From an uncultured Alistipes sp. (lineage in GTDB: Bacteria; Bacteroidota; Bacteroidia; Bacteroidales; Rikenellaceae): a stretch of 25,400 nt of DNA. The stretch lies in NCBI GenBank assembly GCA_947174295.1, contig CAMWIG010000008.1, positions 1 to 25,400 of the forward strand, read 5' to 3'. Each line of letters begins with the position of its first letter. The stretch's first letter is position 1. A model generated the notes under the pieces. That model searched no databases and was not told the origin of the DNA. It saw nothing but the letters and a program-made list of their open reading frames with translations. A program made the position numbers and the translations under genes. Shown here in pieces: positions 1 to 8,162 of the stretch.

Positions 1-1149
1 CTTGCGGCCCTCCTCTTCGCTCATCACCACGTTGCCGTTCTCGTCGCGCGTGAACTCGTCGAACAAATCCTGCTCGGTCAGACGCGCACGGTACTCCTCC
101 TCCGTTCCGAATTCGGCCGGAATCTCGAAGTTGGGCATAATCGGAGCATGGTCGATGGAGTAGCACTCCACCTGATTGCAGATGTCGACCGTGGCTGCCA
201 TGGCATCGGGGTCGCTCTCACCGAATATGGAGGCCATCTCGGCCGTGGTTTTCAGCCACTCCTGCTTGGAGTAGAGCATTCGCTTCGGGTCGTCGAGGTC
301 TTTTCCGGTCGAAAGGCATATCAGACGGTCGTGCGCCTCGGCGTTGTCCTCGTCGACGAAGTGCACGTCGTTGGTGCAGACCATGCGCACGCCGTGCTTT
401 TTCGCCAGTTCGCGCAGATGCTCGTTCACTTTGAGCTGCATGGGGTAGGCCTCGTGGTTCGCACGCTCGACCGTGGCCTTGTGGAGTTGCAGTTCGAGGT
501 AGTAGTCGTCGCCGAAGACGCTCTTGTGCCAGCGAATCGACTCGTCGGCCTTCTCGAAATCGTCGGCGGTGATGGCGCGCGGCACCTCGCCGGCAAGACA
601 CGCCGAGCAGCATATCAGACCTTCGCTGTGCTTTTCGATCTCCGAGCGATCGGTTCGCGGACGCATGTAGAATCCGTCGGTCCACGCCTTGGAGACGATT
701 TTTATCAGATTGTGGTAGCCCGTGAGGTTCTTCGCGAGCAGGATGAGGTGATATCCGCTCTGGTCGGGCTTGCCCTCCTTGTCCTGCAAACGGCGGCGTG
801 CGACGTAGACTTCGCAGCCGATGATGGGCTTGAAGTCGGCCTTGCGGCGCAGCTCCGCGAGCTTCTGCTCCGCAGCGGCAATCTCCGCGGCAGGGTCGGC
901 GCACTGCTCCTCTCCGCTGCGAAGTGCGGCGAGACGCGCCTCGCACTCGGCGGCTTGTCCCTTGTATTTGCCCTTGACCTTTTTTACGTAGTTATAGAAC
1001 TCCTTGATGCCGAACATGTCGCCGTGATCGGTGACGGCTATGCCGGGCATGCCGTCGGCCATGGCTTTGTCGACCAGTTTCTGGATGCTCGCCTGACCGT
1101 CGAGAATCGAATATTGCGTATGTACGTGAAGATGTACGAATTGCTGCAT
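1..1149 (-). CDS. dnaE: DNA polymerase III alpha subunit, N-terminal part (partial)
   Basis: This is the catalytic alpha subunit of the replicative DNA polymerase III; only its first 383 codons are in the window and the reading frame stays open to base 1. The protein opens MQQFVHLHVHTQYSILDG, the hallmark start of the PHP domain, with the metal-ligand type HxH at residues 7-9. Further PHP-type blocks follow, such as GIAVTDHGDM, the GCEVYV block, LAKNLTGYHNLIKIVS, and a late block with TNDVHF and AHDRLICLSTG. The ATG at 1147-1149 is preceded 30 bases upstream by a TAnnTTTG promoter element, which supports this start. The polymerase palm, fingers and OB domains lie outside the window. It is divergent from the small DUF2007 gene. 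Identification from the motifs is secure; activity cannot be judged from the fragment. Confidence 0.96.
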   Translation of the reverse strand, partial: MQQFVHLHVHTQYSILDGQASIQKLVDKAMADGMPGIAVTDHGDMFGIKEFYNYVKKVKGKYKGQAAECEARLAALRSGEEQCADPAAEIAAAEQKLAELRRKADFKPIIGCEVYVARRRLQDKEGKPDQSGYHLILLAKNLTGYHNLIKIVSKAWTDGFYMRPRTDRSEIEKHSEGLICCSACLAGEVPRAITADDFEKADESIRWHKSVFGDDYYLELQLHKATVERANHEAYPMQLKVNEHLRELAKKHGVRMVCTNDVHFVDEDNAEAHDRLICLSTGKDLDDPKRMLYSKQEWLKTTAEMASIFGESDPDAMAATVDICNQVECYSIDHAPIMPNFEIPAEFGTEEEYRARLTEQDLFDEFTRDENGNVVMSEEEGRK

Positions 1150-1179
1150 TTCCTATGCGTTTCGGGGTTAATCGGATTA

Positions 1180-1187
1180 CAAATATA
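1180..1187 (-). promoter_or_regulatory. -7 promoter element of dnaE
   Basis: On the minus strand this reads TATATTTG, an exact match to the Bacteroidetes TAnnTTTG element. It sits 30 bases before the dnaE ATG, giving a leader of roughly 25 bases. I do not see a TTG at the proper -33 distance, so the call rests on the -7 element and position. Confidence 0.55.
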
Positions 1188-1258
1188 CGAATATTTATCC
1201 GTAAACGTGGCAGGAGAGTTGCAACTTTTCGATAAAAATCAGTCAACTGAAAACGCAG

Positions 1259-1462
1259 ATGAAAGAGGAAAAACTCGTTATGATTTCGGAGTACGACTCC
1301 GTCACCGAAGCCGAAATGGCGAAGTCGCTGCTCGAAAGCGCAGGCATAGAGTCGGTAATAGGCGACGAATACATGTCGACCGTCTATCCGGCCGGAATAC
1401 CGGCCCGGCTGTTCGTGCGCGAAGAGGACGCTGCGACGGCACGCGTGATGGTAGAGGCTTAG
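1259..1462 (+). CDS. DUF2007 small protein (putative signal-transducing protein)
   Basis: A 67-residue acidic protein, MKEEKLVMISEYDSVTEAEMAKSLLESAGI..., matching the DUF2007 pattern: a short beta strand, a helix with a 'xEAExAKSLLESAGI' core (residues 16-30), then a second half ending ARLFVREEDAATARVMVEA. It has no signal peptide or membrane segment and is predicted cytoplasmic. The biochemical role of the family is not established; it is often described as a putative signal-transducing or regulatory domain. It is divergent from dnaE and convergent with aroE, whose stop lies only 6 bases beyond its own, so no separate terminator fits between them. No perfect -7 promoter element is visible upstream. 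Family call is good; function unknown. Confidence 0.82.
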   Translation: MKEEKLVMISEYDSVTEAEMAKSLLESAGIESVIGDEYMSTVYPAGIPARLFVREEDAATARVMVEA

Positions 1463-1468
1463 AGGCCG

Positions 1469-2206
1469 TTAAAACGCTCCGTTCCAGATACGCCATGCCG
1501 ATTCGGCCTGAGCGCGGAACATGGTCTCGCCGTTGAGAATGTGCGCGCCGCGCTGACGTCCGTAGTCGAGGAACTGCGTGACGGGCGGATTGTAGACAAG
1601 GTCGAAGAGATAGTGCGACGGAGTGAGGAACGCATACGGCAGCATTGGAGCTTCGTCGACGGCAGGGTAGGTTCCGACGGGCGTCGCGTTGATTATCAGC
1701 CGGTATTCGTCCATAACCTCAGCCGATACTTCACCATATGTCATATTGCCGCGCACGCCGTCGCGCGAGACGAGCGCATACTCCATGCCGCGCTCGGCGA
1801 GAACGTACTGCACGGCCTGCGACGCTCCGCCCGTACCCAGCACCAGCGCCTTCGGCGACTCCGAGCCCAGAAGCTCGTCGAACGAGCGGCGGACGCCGTC
1901 GACATCGGTATTGTAGCCGATGAGCCGCTCGCCCTCGCGGCGCACGCAGTTCACGGCTCCGATATTCCGGGCATCGAACGACATGTCGGAGAGATAGGGT
2001 ATTATCTCGCGTTTGTAGGGTATGGTGACATTGAAACCGCACAGGTCGGGATGCCCGGCGAGCAGTGTGCGCACGTCGTCGATATTCGGCAGTTCGAAGA
2101 GCGAATAGGTGCAGTCGGCGACGGATTCGCGCTCGAACTTGGCGGTGAAGTAGCGCTGCGAAGCGGAGTGGCCGAGCGTGCGGCCTATCAAACCGAATTC
2201 TCTCAT
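1469..2206 (-). CDS. aroE: Shikimate dehydrogenase
   Basis: Catalyses NADPH-dependent reduction of 3-dehydroshikimate to shikimate in the chorismate (aromatic amino acid) pathway, in the cytoplasm. The 245-residue protein starts MREFGLIGRTLGHSASQRYF, with the shikimate-binding SxS pattern in GHSAS. It then has FNVTIPYK with the conserved lysine K65, GYNTDVDG with the conserved aspartate D101, the nucleotide-binding loop LGTGGAS (about 123-129), INATPVGTYP and a C-terminal NGETMFRAQAESAWRIW helix. It is slightly short against typical 270-residue AroE, but all blocks are present. Its ATG lies one base after the TGA of the upstream yqaA-type gene, so the two are translationally close and surely co-transcribed. 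It converges with the DUF2007 gene, with only 6 bases between the stops. Confidence 0.96.
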   Translation of the reverse strand: MREFGLIGRTLGHSASQRYFTAKFERESVADCTYSLFELPNIDDVRTLLAGHPDLCGFNVTIPYKREIIPYLSDMSFDARNIGAVNCVRREGERLIGYNTDVDGVRRSFDELLGSESPKALVLGTGGASQAVQYVLAERGMEYALVSRDGVRGNMTYGEVSAEVMDEYRLIINATPVGTYPAVDEAPMLPYAFLTPSHYLFDLVYNPPVTQFLDYGRQRGAHILNGETMFRAQAESAWRIWNGAF

Positions 2207-2207
2207 A

Positions 2208-2816
2208 TCACAATACGTAGCCTATCAGCACGAACGACCCCACGAGCAGCACCGTAAAGGCTATTGCCAGCAGGTTGAAATATTTGTCGATGAAGCTCTT
2301 GATAGGCTCTCCGAACTTCCAGATAAGGGCCGAAATCAGGAAAAACCGCATGCCGCGCGAAACTACGGACGCGAAGATGAACATCGCGAAGTCGATATGG
2401 AACAGACCTCCCGTAATCGTGAAGAGCTTGTAGGGCAGCGGCGTGAAGCCGGCAGTGAAGACAATCCAGAAATTATACTTGTCGTACAGTTCGCCGACTC
2501 TCTCGAAGCTCTCGACAGAGAAGACATGGCGGAAGAAGAAGTCGGCTATCGCCGTATATTCGCCTGCGGCGTTCTGCCAGAGGAAGTAGCCTATGGAGTA
2601 TCCGGCCACGGCTCCGACGATGGAACCGGCGGTGCATATCGCCGCATAGCGGAACGAACGCGCAGTGGCGCCCAGACACAGTGCTATGAGCAGTACGTCG
2701 GGCGGTATCGGGAAGAAACTCGACTCGGCGAATGCGAACAGGAAAAGGGCCAGCCAGCCCCAGCGCGATGTGCCCCATGAGAGCATCCAATCATACAGAC
2801 GTTTGACGATATTCAT
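2208..2816 (-). CDS. DedA/YqaA-type (VTT domain) membrane protein
   Basis: A 202-residue polytopic inner-membrane protein. The N-terminal hydrophobic block carries FAESSFFPIPPDVLLIALCLGA (E30-P38 region), a re-entrant-loop signature of the SNARE-associated/DedA/VTT superfamily. The second half has the matching GFTPLPYKLFTITGG motif (residues ~133-147), the YqaA-branch version of the F/Y-x-P-x-x-R/K block. Hydrophobic segments lie around residues 19-48, 57-77, 118-137, 150-170 and 182-201. DedA-type proteins are implicated in lipid flipping and membrane homeostasis; the substrate of the YqaA branch is not established. It is the first gene of the pair with aroE and lies behind a promoter at about 2921-2952 and a roughly 100-base leader able to fold. 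Confidence 0.85.
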   Translation of the reverse strand: MNIVKRLYDWMLSWGTSRWGWLALFLFAFAESSFFPIPPDVLLIALCLGATARSFRYAAICTAGSIVGAVAGYSIGYFLWQNAAGEYTAIADFFFRHVFSVESFERVGELYDKYNFWIVFTAGFTPLPYKLFTITGGLFHIDFAMFIFASVVSRGMRFFLISALIWKFGEPIKSFIDKYFNLLAIAFTVLLVGSFVLIGYVL

Positions 2817-2836
2817 TTTCCGGCTTCATTTTTAAA

Positions 2837-2905
2837 CGCCGAGTGCCGGGGCTGCACGTTCGGGACGATGCTTCGTCCGGCATATTCGGCCGCAACACCT
2901 CGGCG
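2837..2905 (-). promoter_or_regulatory. Structured 5' leader of the yqaA-aroE operon (candidate)
   Basis: In the minus-strand transcript the 3' arm at 2849-2837 (CCGGCA directly followed by CTCGGCG) can pair with two separate 5' segments: CGCCGAG at 2905-2899 (7 bp) and TGCCGG at 2882-2877 (6 bp). Inside lies a further 6-bp hairpin, GGACGA with TCGTCC (2878-2873 with 2868-2863), which shares two bases with the middle stem and so competes with it. The structure starts just after the expected transcription start and ends about 20 bases before the ATG, followed by TTTAAAAA. Folding by eye only; no known riboswitch class recognised. Confidence 0.35.
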
Positions 2906-2920
2906 CAGGCGTATCGGCTG

Positions 2921-2952
2921 CGAAGATACGAATAAGTGAGCGCAATGCCAAA
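2921..2952 (-). promoter_or_regulatory. Promoter of yqaA-aroE (-33 and -7 elements)
   Basis: Minus strand: TTTG at 2952-2949, a 20-base spacer, then TATCTTCG at 2928-2921, which is TAnnTTTG with one mismatch. The spacing is what Bacteroidetes sigma factor promoters use. An overlapping exact -7 match, TAAATTTG at 2956-2949, is a second candidate but has no clear -33 partner. Either places the start of transcription roughly 100-125 bases before the yqaA ATG, an unusually long leader for this window. Confidence 0.5.
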
Positions 2953-3028
2953 TTTATTTGAGCATCGCCGAGCTTATCCGAATATGTCGGGCAGGAATAC
3001 GAAGTGCGCATCCCATCGTTCGCGGCGG

Positions 3029-3337
3029 TCAGACGGTGTGGTCGGACTTCACGGCGCGGATGAACGATATGGTATCGTGCAGGGTCTCTTCGAAGCGGTC
3101 GAAATCCTCCTTGTAAAGGAATATCTTGCTGCGGACGTATCCACTGTCGTCGAGATTCTTGCGGCTCTCGCTTATGGTAAGGTAGTAGTCGCCGTCGCGC
3201 GTGGACTTTACGTCGAAGAAGTAGGTGCGGTGGCCGGCCTTGAAGGATTTCGCTGTGATTTCGTCGTTACGCTGCACGGCATCGTCGCGACGGGTGTCGT
3301 TTTTCAACATTTTGATACGGTGTTTGGTTTTCCGCAT
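3029..3337 (-). CDS. DUF3276 PUR-domain nucleic-acid-binding protein
   Basis: A 102-residue basic protein with the PUR-alpha-like repeat of the DUF3276 family: HRTYFFDVKSTRDGDYYLTISESRK (residues ~36-60) followed by KIFLYKEDFDRFEETLHD (~71-88). Bacterial PUR proteins (for example those of spirochetes and Bacteroidetes) bind single-stranded DNA or RNA and act as regulators; whether this one does is inference from family. Start chosen at 3337 because an exact -7 element lies 28 bases before it; a second ATG at codon 10 is possible. It lies downstream of ctpA on the same strand but appears to have its own promoter. No terminator-like hairpin is obvious after its stop. Confidence 0.88.
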   Translation of the reverse strand: MRKTKHRIKMLKNDTRRDDAVQRNDEITAKSFKAGHRTYFFDVKSTRDGDYYLTISESRKNLDDSGYVRSKIFLYKEDFDRFEETLHDTISFIRAVKSDHTV

Positions 3338-3365
3338 CGAAATTACACAATAAATACCGAATATA

Positions 3366-3373
3366 CAAATTTA
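3366..3373 (-). promoter_or_regulatory. -7 promoter element of the DUF3276 gene
   Basis: Minus-strand TAAATTTG, an exact TAnnTTTG match in the 43-base gap between the ctpA stop and the DUF3276 start. It gives a leader of about 22 bases. No good -33 TTG seen. Confidence 0.5.
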
Positions 3374-3380
3374 CACGCAT

Positions 3381-4994
3381 CTATTTTTCTCCTGCCGTTC
3401 CGCGCAGCATCGGCTCGGCCTCGTCGGGCCAATTTCGCAGAATCGCCGCAGCGCGTCCGTACCAATGTTCGTCGGCGGCATTCACCACGCGATAGAACTC
3501 CGTCGTCGAGAAGAGCTTCTGGGCGAGCAGCGCCTTGATATGCAGTGCTATCAGATTCTTCGATTCGAGCAGCCCCGCGATGTCGCGCATCGCTCCGCGC
3601 TCTTCGCCCAAGGCCGCCAGCTCCTCGAACATATCTTCGCCGACGGAGAACGATTCGGCGAAACGCTCGAAATCGGGATACGATGCCGCGAGCTCCGGCC
3701 GGCGGGCATCCAGATAGCGCACTGCGTATTCGCGTATGACGCCGCGTTTGACGAGCTCCATCATGTAGTCGGAGACGCCGAGAGTGTCGAGTCCGACGAT
3801 TTCGTCGGGCCGGATGCCGCCTCCGCCATAGACGGGACGCCGATAGATTTTCGTATGAAACACCGTGCTGTCCGACTGCTCGGGCTCGACATCGGCGGCA
3901 AAGCGGCGACGATGTGCGGCGTAGTACTCGGCAGCATGTCCGTTCTCGTATGGCCGCTGTATGATACGCCCCGAAGGCGTGCGGTAGCGAGCTACCGTTA
4001 TTCGCATGGCCGAACCGTCGGCCAGCGGAACCTGCCGCTGCACCAGTCCCTTGCCGAAACTCGGACGGCCGATGACGACCGCACGGTCCCAGTCCTGCAA
4101 CGCTCCGGCGACGATTTCGCTCGCCGAAGCCGAACTTTCGTCAATCATGACTACGACCCGGCCGCCGGTGAACCGCCGCCCCCCGCGAGCCGTGAAGGCG
4201 TGCGGTTCGACGGCTCGTCCCTCGGTGCTTACCACCACGCGGTCGCGCGGCAGGAAGAACCCTCCGATTTCGATGGCCGCATCGAGCAGTCCGCCGCCGT
4301 TGCCGCGCAGGTCGAGCACAAGCGACTCCATGCCGTCGTGTTTCAGACGGTCGAATGCTTCTACGAACTCATCGTATGTCGTGCGACCGAAGCGGTCGAT
4401 TTTGACATATCCGACTCCGTCGTCGACGTATGCCGCCGACACGGTGTTCATCGGTATGTTGTCGCGCGTGATGCGGAAGTGCAGAGGGCGCTCCTCGCCG
4501 CGGCGGACGATGCCGACTTCGATGACCGAACCACGCGGGCCGCGCAGGTATTTCGGTACGTCGCGCATGCCTATTCCGACGGCCGGCAGGGTATCTATCG
4601 CGACTATGCGGTCGTTGGGCTTGACGCCAACGGCTTCGGCCGGTCCTCCGACAATCGTATTGACGACGATTATCGTGTCGCGCAGCACGTTGAATTCGAC
4701 GCCTATGCCGCTGAACTCGCCGTCGATGCTCTCGCGGGCGTCTTCGGTCTGCTCGGCATCGAGATATGCCGAGTGGGGGTCGAGTTCCAGTAGCATTTCG
4801 CGAATGGCCTTTTCGACCAGCGGCTTCATGTCCACCTCGTCTACATACATGTTGTCGAGAAGACGGTACACCTGATTGAGCTTGCGCAGCTGCAACATGG
4901 CGTCGTTGTCCGCCGGCGACTGGGCGGCACAAACCGCGACGGTCATCGAAAAGATGACCGTCGCGATGAAATATCCTATCTGCCTGCGGCGCAT
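3381..4994 (-). CDS. S41 family carboxyl-terminal processing peptidase
   Basis: A 537-residue periplasmic serine protease of the CtpA/Prc type, which cleaves proteins near their C-termini. Residues 1-24 form a signal peptide (MRRRQIGYF... ending VCAAQ). A helical N-terminal part (30-90) is followed by a PDZ domain (~93-175, with GIGVEF, GGPAEAVGVKPNDRIVAID and LRGPRGS). The catalytic core has LVLDLRGNGGG (226-235), the serine cluster ESSASASEI (286-294) and FGKG with K315. The serine 25 residues before K315 is S290, the spacing found in Prc. A C-terminal region of about 180 residues follows. Its start is 2 bases after the hisS stop, so it is the last gene of the ettA-hisS-ctpA run. Confidence 0.95.
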   Translation of the reverse strand: MRRRQIGYFIATVIFSMTVAVCAAQSPADNDAMLQLRKLNQVYRLLDNMYVDEVDMKPLVEKAIREMLLELDPHSAYLDAEQTEDARESIDGEFSGIGVEFNVLRDTIIVVNTIVGGPAEAVGVKPNDRIVAIDTLPAVGIGMRDVPKYLRGPRGSVIEVGIVRRGEERPLHFRITRDNIPMNTVSAAYVDDGVGYVKIDRFGRTTYDEFVEAFDRLKHDGMESLVLDLRGNGGGLLDAAIEIGGFFLPRDRVVVSTEGRAVEPHAFTARGGRRFTGGRVVVMIDESSASASEIVAGALQDWDRAVVIGRPSFGKGLVQRQVPLADGSAMRITVARYRTPSGRIIQRPYENGHAAEYYAAHRRRFAADVEPEQSDSTVFHTKIYRRPVYGGGGIRPDEIVGLDTLGVSDYMMELVKRGVIREYAVRYLDARRPELAASYPDFERFAESFSVGEDMFEELAALGEERGAMRDIAGLLESKNLIALHIKALLAQKLFSTTEFYRVVNAADEHWYGRAAAILRNWPDEAEPMLRGTAGEK

Positions 4995-4996
4995 GG

Positions 4997-6340
4997 TCAG
5001 TTCAGATTGTCGGCGAGTTCGTCGAACGGTACGCTCGTCTGTTCGCCCGTGCGCATGTTCTTGACGGCGGCAGTGCGATTCGCGATTTCATCCGAGCCGA
5101 TTATTACGACATAGGGTATTGCACGGCGGTTGGCATACTCCATCTGCTTCTTCATCTTGCCGCAGTCGGGGTAGATTTCGGACGCTATGCCCTTGTCGCG
5201 CAGGGTGTTCAGCAATGCGAGCGACGTCATCTGCTCCTCCTCGCCGAGATTGACGAACAGAACCTTCGTAGAGTAGTCGACCTCCTCGGGGAAGAGGTCG
5301 AGACCCACCATGACGTCGTAGATGCGGTCGGCACCGAACGAGATTCCCACGCCCGACGTGTTGGGCATGCCGAAGATGCCGGTCAGGTCGTCGTAACGAC
5401 CGCCGCCGCAAATCGAGCCTATGGCGAAATCGTTGGCCTTGACCTCGAATATCGCACCCGTGTAGTAGTTCAGACCGCGAGCCAGCGAGAGGTCGAGCTC
5501 GATATCGAGACCTATTCCGAGACGTTCGACGCAGTCGAAGATGGTGCGCATCTCCTCGATGCCCTTCATGCCGGTTTCGGAAGAACCTATAACCTCCTGC
5601 AATCGGCCGAGCTTCTGTGTGTTGCTGCCGCTGAGTTCGAGTATCGGTTGAAGCTTTGCGACAGCCTCCTCGCCGATTCCCCGTTCGAGCAGCTCGGCCT
5701 TCACGTTGCCGATGCCGATTTTTTCGAGCTTGTCGATTGCCACGGTGATGTCGATCATCTTGTCGGCATGGCCTATGGTTTCGGCGATGCCGTAGAGAAT
5801 CTTGCGGTTGTTCATTTTAAGCGTCACGCCTATGCGCAGCGCGCGGAACACGCGCTCGACGATGCCGACCAGCTCCACTTCGTTGAGCAGCGAGCGCGAG
5901 CCGATGATGTCGACGTCGCACTGGTAGAACTCGCGGTAGCGCCCCTTCTGCGGCCGGTCGGCACGCCATACGGGTTGAATCTGGTAGCGTTTGAACGGGA
6001 ATACAATGTCGTTCTGGTGCTGCACCACGTAGCGCGCGAACGGCACGGTGAGGTCGTAGCGGAGACCCTTCTCGCAGATTTTCGAGGCCGAGTGCAGCTC
6101 TGCGTCGGAGAGCCCGGCGGCATAGTCGCCCGAATTGAGAATCTTGAAGAGGAGTTTGTCGCCCTCGTCGCCGTACTTGCCGAGCAGGGTCGAGAGGTTC
6201 TCCATGGAGGGGGTCTCCAACGGAGCGAATCCGTAGGTGCGGAACACGCTCTTGACCGTATCGAAGATATATCCGCGGCGCATCATCTCCGCAGGGGAGA
6301 AGTCGCGCGTACCCTTTGGTATCGAAGGTTTCTGTGCCAT
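4997..6340 (-). CDS. hisS: Histidine--tRNA ligase
   Basis: Class II aminoacyl-tRNA synthetase charging tRNA-His, cytoplasmic. The 447-residue protein starts MAQKPSIPKGTRDFSPAEM, the conserved HisRS opening. RYDLTVPFARYV (94-105) is in place. Motif 2 appears as FKRYQIQPVWRADRP...REFYQCDVDIIG (116-147). The HisRS-specific LARGLNYYTG lies at about 286-295 (usual form LARGLDYYTG), and motif 3 TSGVGISFGADRI at 328-340. A C-terminal anticodon-binding domain follows (VLFVNLGEEEQ onward). All motifs are intact. It lies 4 bases after ettA and 2 before ctpA, so expression is probably from the ettA promoter. Confidence 0.97.
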   Translation of the reverse strand: MAQKPSIPKGTRDFSPAEMMRRGYIFDTVKSVFRTYGFAPLETPSMENLSTLLGKYGDEGDKLLFKILNSGDYAAGLSDAELHSASKICEKGLRYDLTVPFARYVVQHQNDIVFPFKRYQIQPVWRADRPQKGRYREFYQCDVDIIGSRSLLNEVELVGIVERVFRALRIGVTLKMNNRKILYGIAETIGHADKMIDITVAIDKLEKIGIGNVKAELLERGIGEEAVAKLQPILELSGSNTQKLGRLQEVIGSSETGMKGIEEMRTIFDCVERLGIGLDIELDLSLARGLNYYTGAIFEVKANDFAIGSICGGGRYDDLTGIFGMPNTSGVGISFGADRIYDVMVGLDLFPEEVDYSTKVLFVNLGEEEQMTSLALLNTLRDKGIASEIYPDCGKMKKQMEYANRRAIPYVVIIGSDEIANRTAAVKNMRTGEQTSVPFDELADNLN

Positions 6341-6344
6341 ATGC

Positions 6345-8018
6345 TTATTCCATTAACTTTCTGTATTTCACGCGGTGCGGGGTCGTGTCGCCTCCCTGCG
6401 CCTTCTTCCATGCTTCGTACTCGCTGTACGAGCCCTCGTAGAAGACCACCTGCGAGTCGCCCTCGAACGAGAGGATGTGGGTGGCGATTCGGTCGAGGAA
6501 CCAGCGGTCGTGCGATATCACCACGGCGCAGCCGGCGAAGTGTTCGAGACCCTCCTCCAACGCACGCAGCGTGTTGACGTCGATGTCGTTCGTGGGCTCG
6601 TCGAGCAGCAGGACGTTGCCCTCCTCCTTCAAGGCCAGCGCCAGGTGTAGACGGTTGCGCTCGCCGCCCGAGAGCATGCCGCACTTCTTCTCCTGGTCGG
6701 CGCCGGTGAAGTTGAAGCGCGCCACGTAGGCGCGAGACGGAACCTGACGGTTGCCGAGCGTTATGAGGTCGCTGTTCTGCGAGATGACCTCGTAGACGGT
6801 CTTTTCGGGGTCGATGGACTTGTGCTGCTGGTCGACGTAGGCGAGTTTCACGGTCTGGCCGACGGTGAATGTTCCCGACGTGGGCTCTTCGAGCCCCATA
6901 ATCATGCGGAACAGGGTGGTCTTTCCAGTGCCGTTCGGGCCTATGACTCCGACTATGCCCGCAGGCGGCAGCGAGAAGTTCAGCCCCTCGTAGAGCACGC
7001 GGTCGCCGAACGCCTTCTTCACGTCGTGCGCCTCGATTACGATGTCGCCGAGACGCGGGCCGTTCGGGATGAATATTTCGAGCTTCTCCTCCTTCTGCTT
7101 GGCGTCCTCGTTCATCATCTTGTCGTAGGCCGACAGACGGGCCTTCGACTTGGCGTGACGGCCCGAGGGGGACATGCGCACCCATTCCAACTCGCGTTCG
7201 AGGGTCTTGCGGCGTTTCGACTCCTGTTTCTCCTCCATTTCCAGACGCTTGGTCTTCTGTTCGAGCCATCCCGAGTAGTTGCCCTTCCAGGGTATTCCCT
7301 CGCCGCGGTCGAGTTCGAGAATCCATCCGGCGACGTTGTCGAGGAAGTAGCGGTCGTGCGTTACGGCGATGACCGTACCCTTGTACTGTTGCAGGTGTTG
7401 TTCGAGCCAGTCGATGGACTCGGCGTCGAGGTGGTTCGTAGGCTCGTCGAGCAGCAGCACGTCGGGCTGTTGCAGCAGCAGGCGGCACAGCGCGACACGG
7501 CGGCGCTCACCTCCCGACAGCACCTTGACGTTCTGGTCGGGGTCGGGGCAGCGCAGTGCGTCCATGGCGCGTTCGAGCACGCTGTCCAGCTCCCAGCCGT
7601 TGACGTGGTCGATCTGCTCGTAGAGCTCGCCCTGGCGCTCGATGAGGCGGGCCATCTCGTCGTCGGACATCGGCTCGCAGAGCTTCATGTTTATCTCTTC
7701 GTACTCTTTGAGAAGCGCTACCGTTGCGGCGCAGCCCTCCTCGACCACCTCGCGAACGGTCTTCGTGTCGTCGAGTTTGGGCTCCTGTTCCAGATAACCA
7801 ACCGAATAGCCGGGCGAGAATACTACTTCGCCCTGGAAGTTCTTGTCGATGCCGGCTATAATCTTCATCAGGGTGGACTTGCCCGAGCCGTTGAGACCGA
7901 TGATGCCGATTTTCGCACCGTAGAAGAACGAGAGGTAGATGTTGTTCAATACTTTTTTCTGGTTGGTGAAGGTCTTGCTGACACCCACCATCGAGAAGAT
8001 GATTTTTTCGTCTGCCAT
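6345..8018 (-). CDS. ettA: Energy-dependent translational throttle protein (ABC-F)
   Basis: An ABC-F protein that binds the ribosomal E site and gates entry into elongation according to ATP/ADP level; cytoplasmic, no membrane segment. The 557-residue length matches EttA. First ATPase domain: Walker A GLNGSGKST, signature LSGGERRRVAL, Walker B VLLLDEPTNHLD and H-switch VTHDRYFLD. A basic linker (EMEEKQESKRRKTLERELEWVR) leads to the second domain with GPNGTGKTT, LSGGERNRLHLA and LLLDEPTNDID. The phrase VGYLEQEPKLDDTKTVREVV near the first Walker A and the linker region fit EttA rather than Uup or a resistance ABC-F. It is the promoter-proximal gene of ettA-hisS-ctpA and is divergent from rubrerythrin. 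Confidence 0.95.
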   Translation of the reverse strand: MADEKIIFSMVGVSKTFTNQKKVLNNIYLSFFYGAKIGIIGLNGSGKSTLMKIIAGIDKNFQGEVVFSPGYSVGYLEQEPKLDDTKTVREVVEEGCAATVALLKEYEEINMKLCEPMSDDEMARLIERQGELYEQIDHVNGWELDSVLERAMDALRCPDPDQNVKVLSGGERRRVALCRLLLQQPDVLLLDEPTNHLDAESIDWLEQHLQQYKGTVIAVTHDRYFLDNVAGWILELDRGEGIPWKGNYSGWLEQKTKRLEMEEKQESKRRKTLERELEWVRMSPSGRHAKSKARLSAYDKMMNEDAKQKEEKLEIFIPNGPRLGDIVIEAHDVKKAFGDRVLYEGLNFSLPPAGIVGVIGPNGTGKTTLFRMIMGLEEPTSGTFTVGQTVKLAYVDQQHKSIDPEKTVYEVISQNSDLITLGNRQVPSRAYVARFNFTGADQEKKCGMLSGGERNRLHLALALKEEGNVLLLDEPTNDIDVNTLRALEEGLEHFAGCAVVISHDRWFLDRIATHILSFEGDSQVVFYEGSYSEYEAWKKAQGGDTTPHRVKYRKLME

Positions 8019-8050
8019 ATCTGTTTTTTATGATTTTCCGATTTATCCGG

Positions 8051-8081
8051 CAAATATACGAAAAAAAGCGATGCCGCGCAA
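8051..8081 (-). promoter_or_regulatory. Promoter of the ettA-hisS-ctpA operon
   Basis: Minus strand: TTG at 8081-8079, a 20-base spacer, then TATATTTG at 8058-8051, an exact -7 match. The ATG of ettA follows 32 bases after the -7 element. This is one of the best-formed promoters in the window. Confidence 0.6.
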
Positions 8082-8162
8082 CTCCTTTTCGAAACGGTGC
8101 CGGGTGCGGGCGCATGGATGCTCGTAACGGGCGAAAGAGACAGTGCGCGCCACGAATGACGC

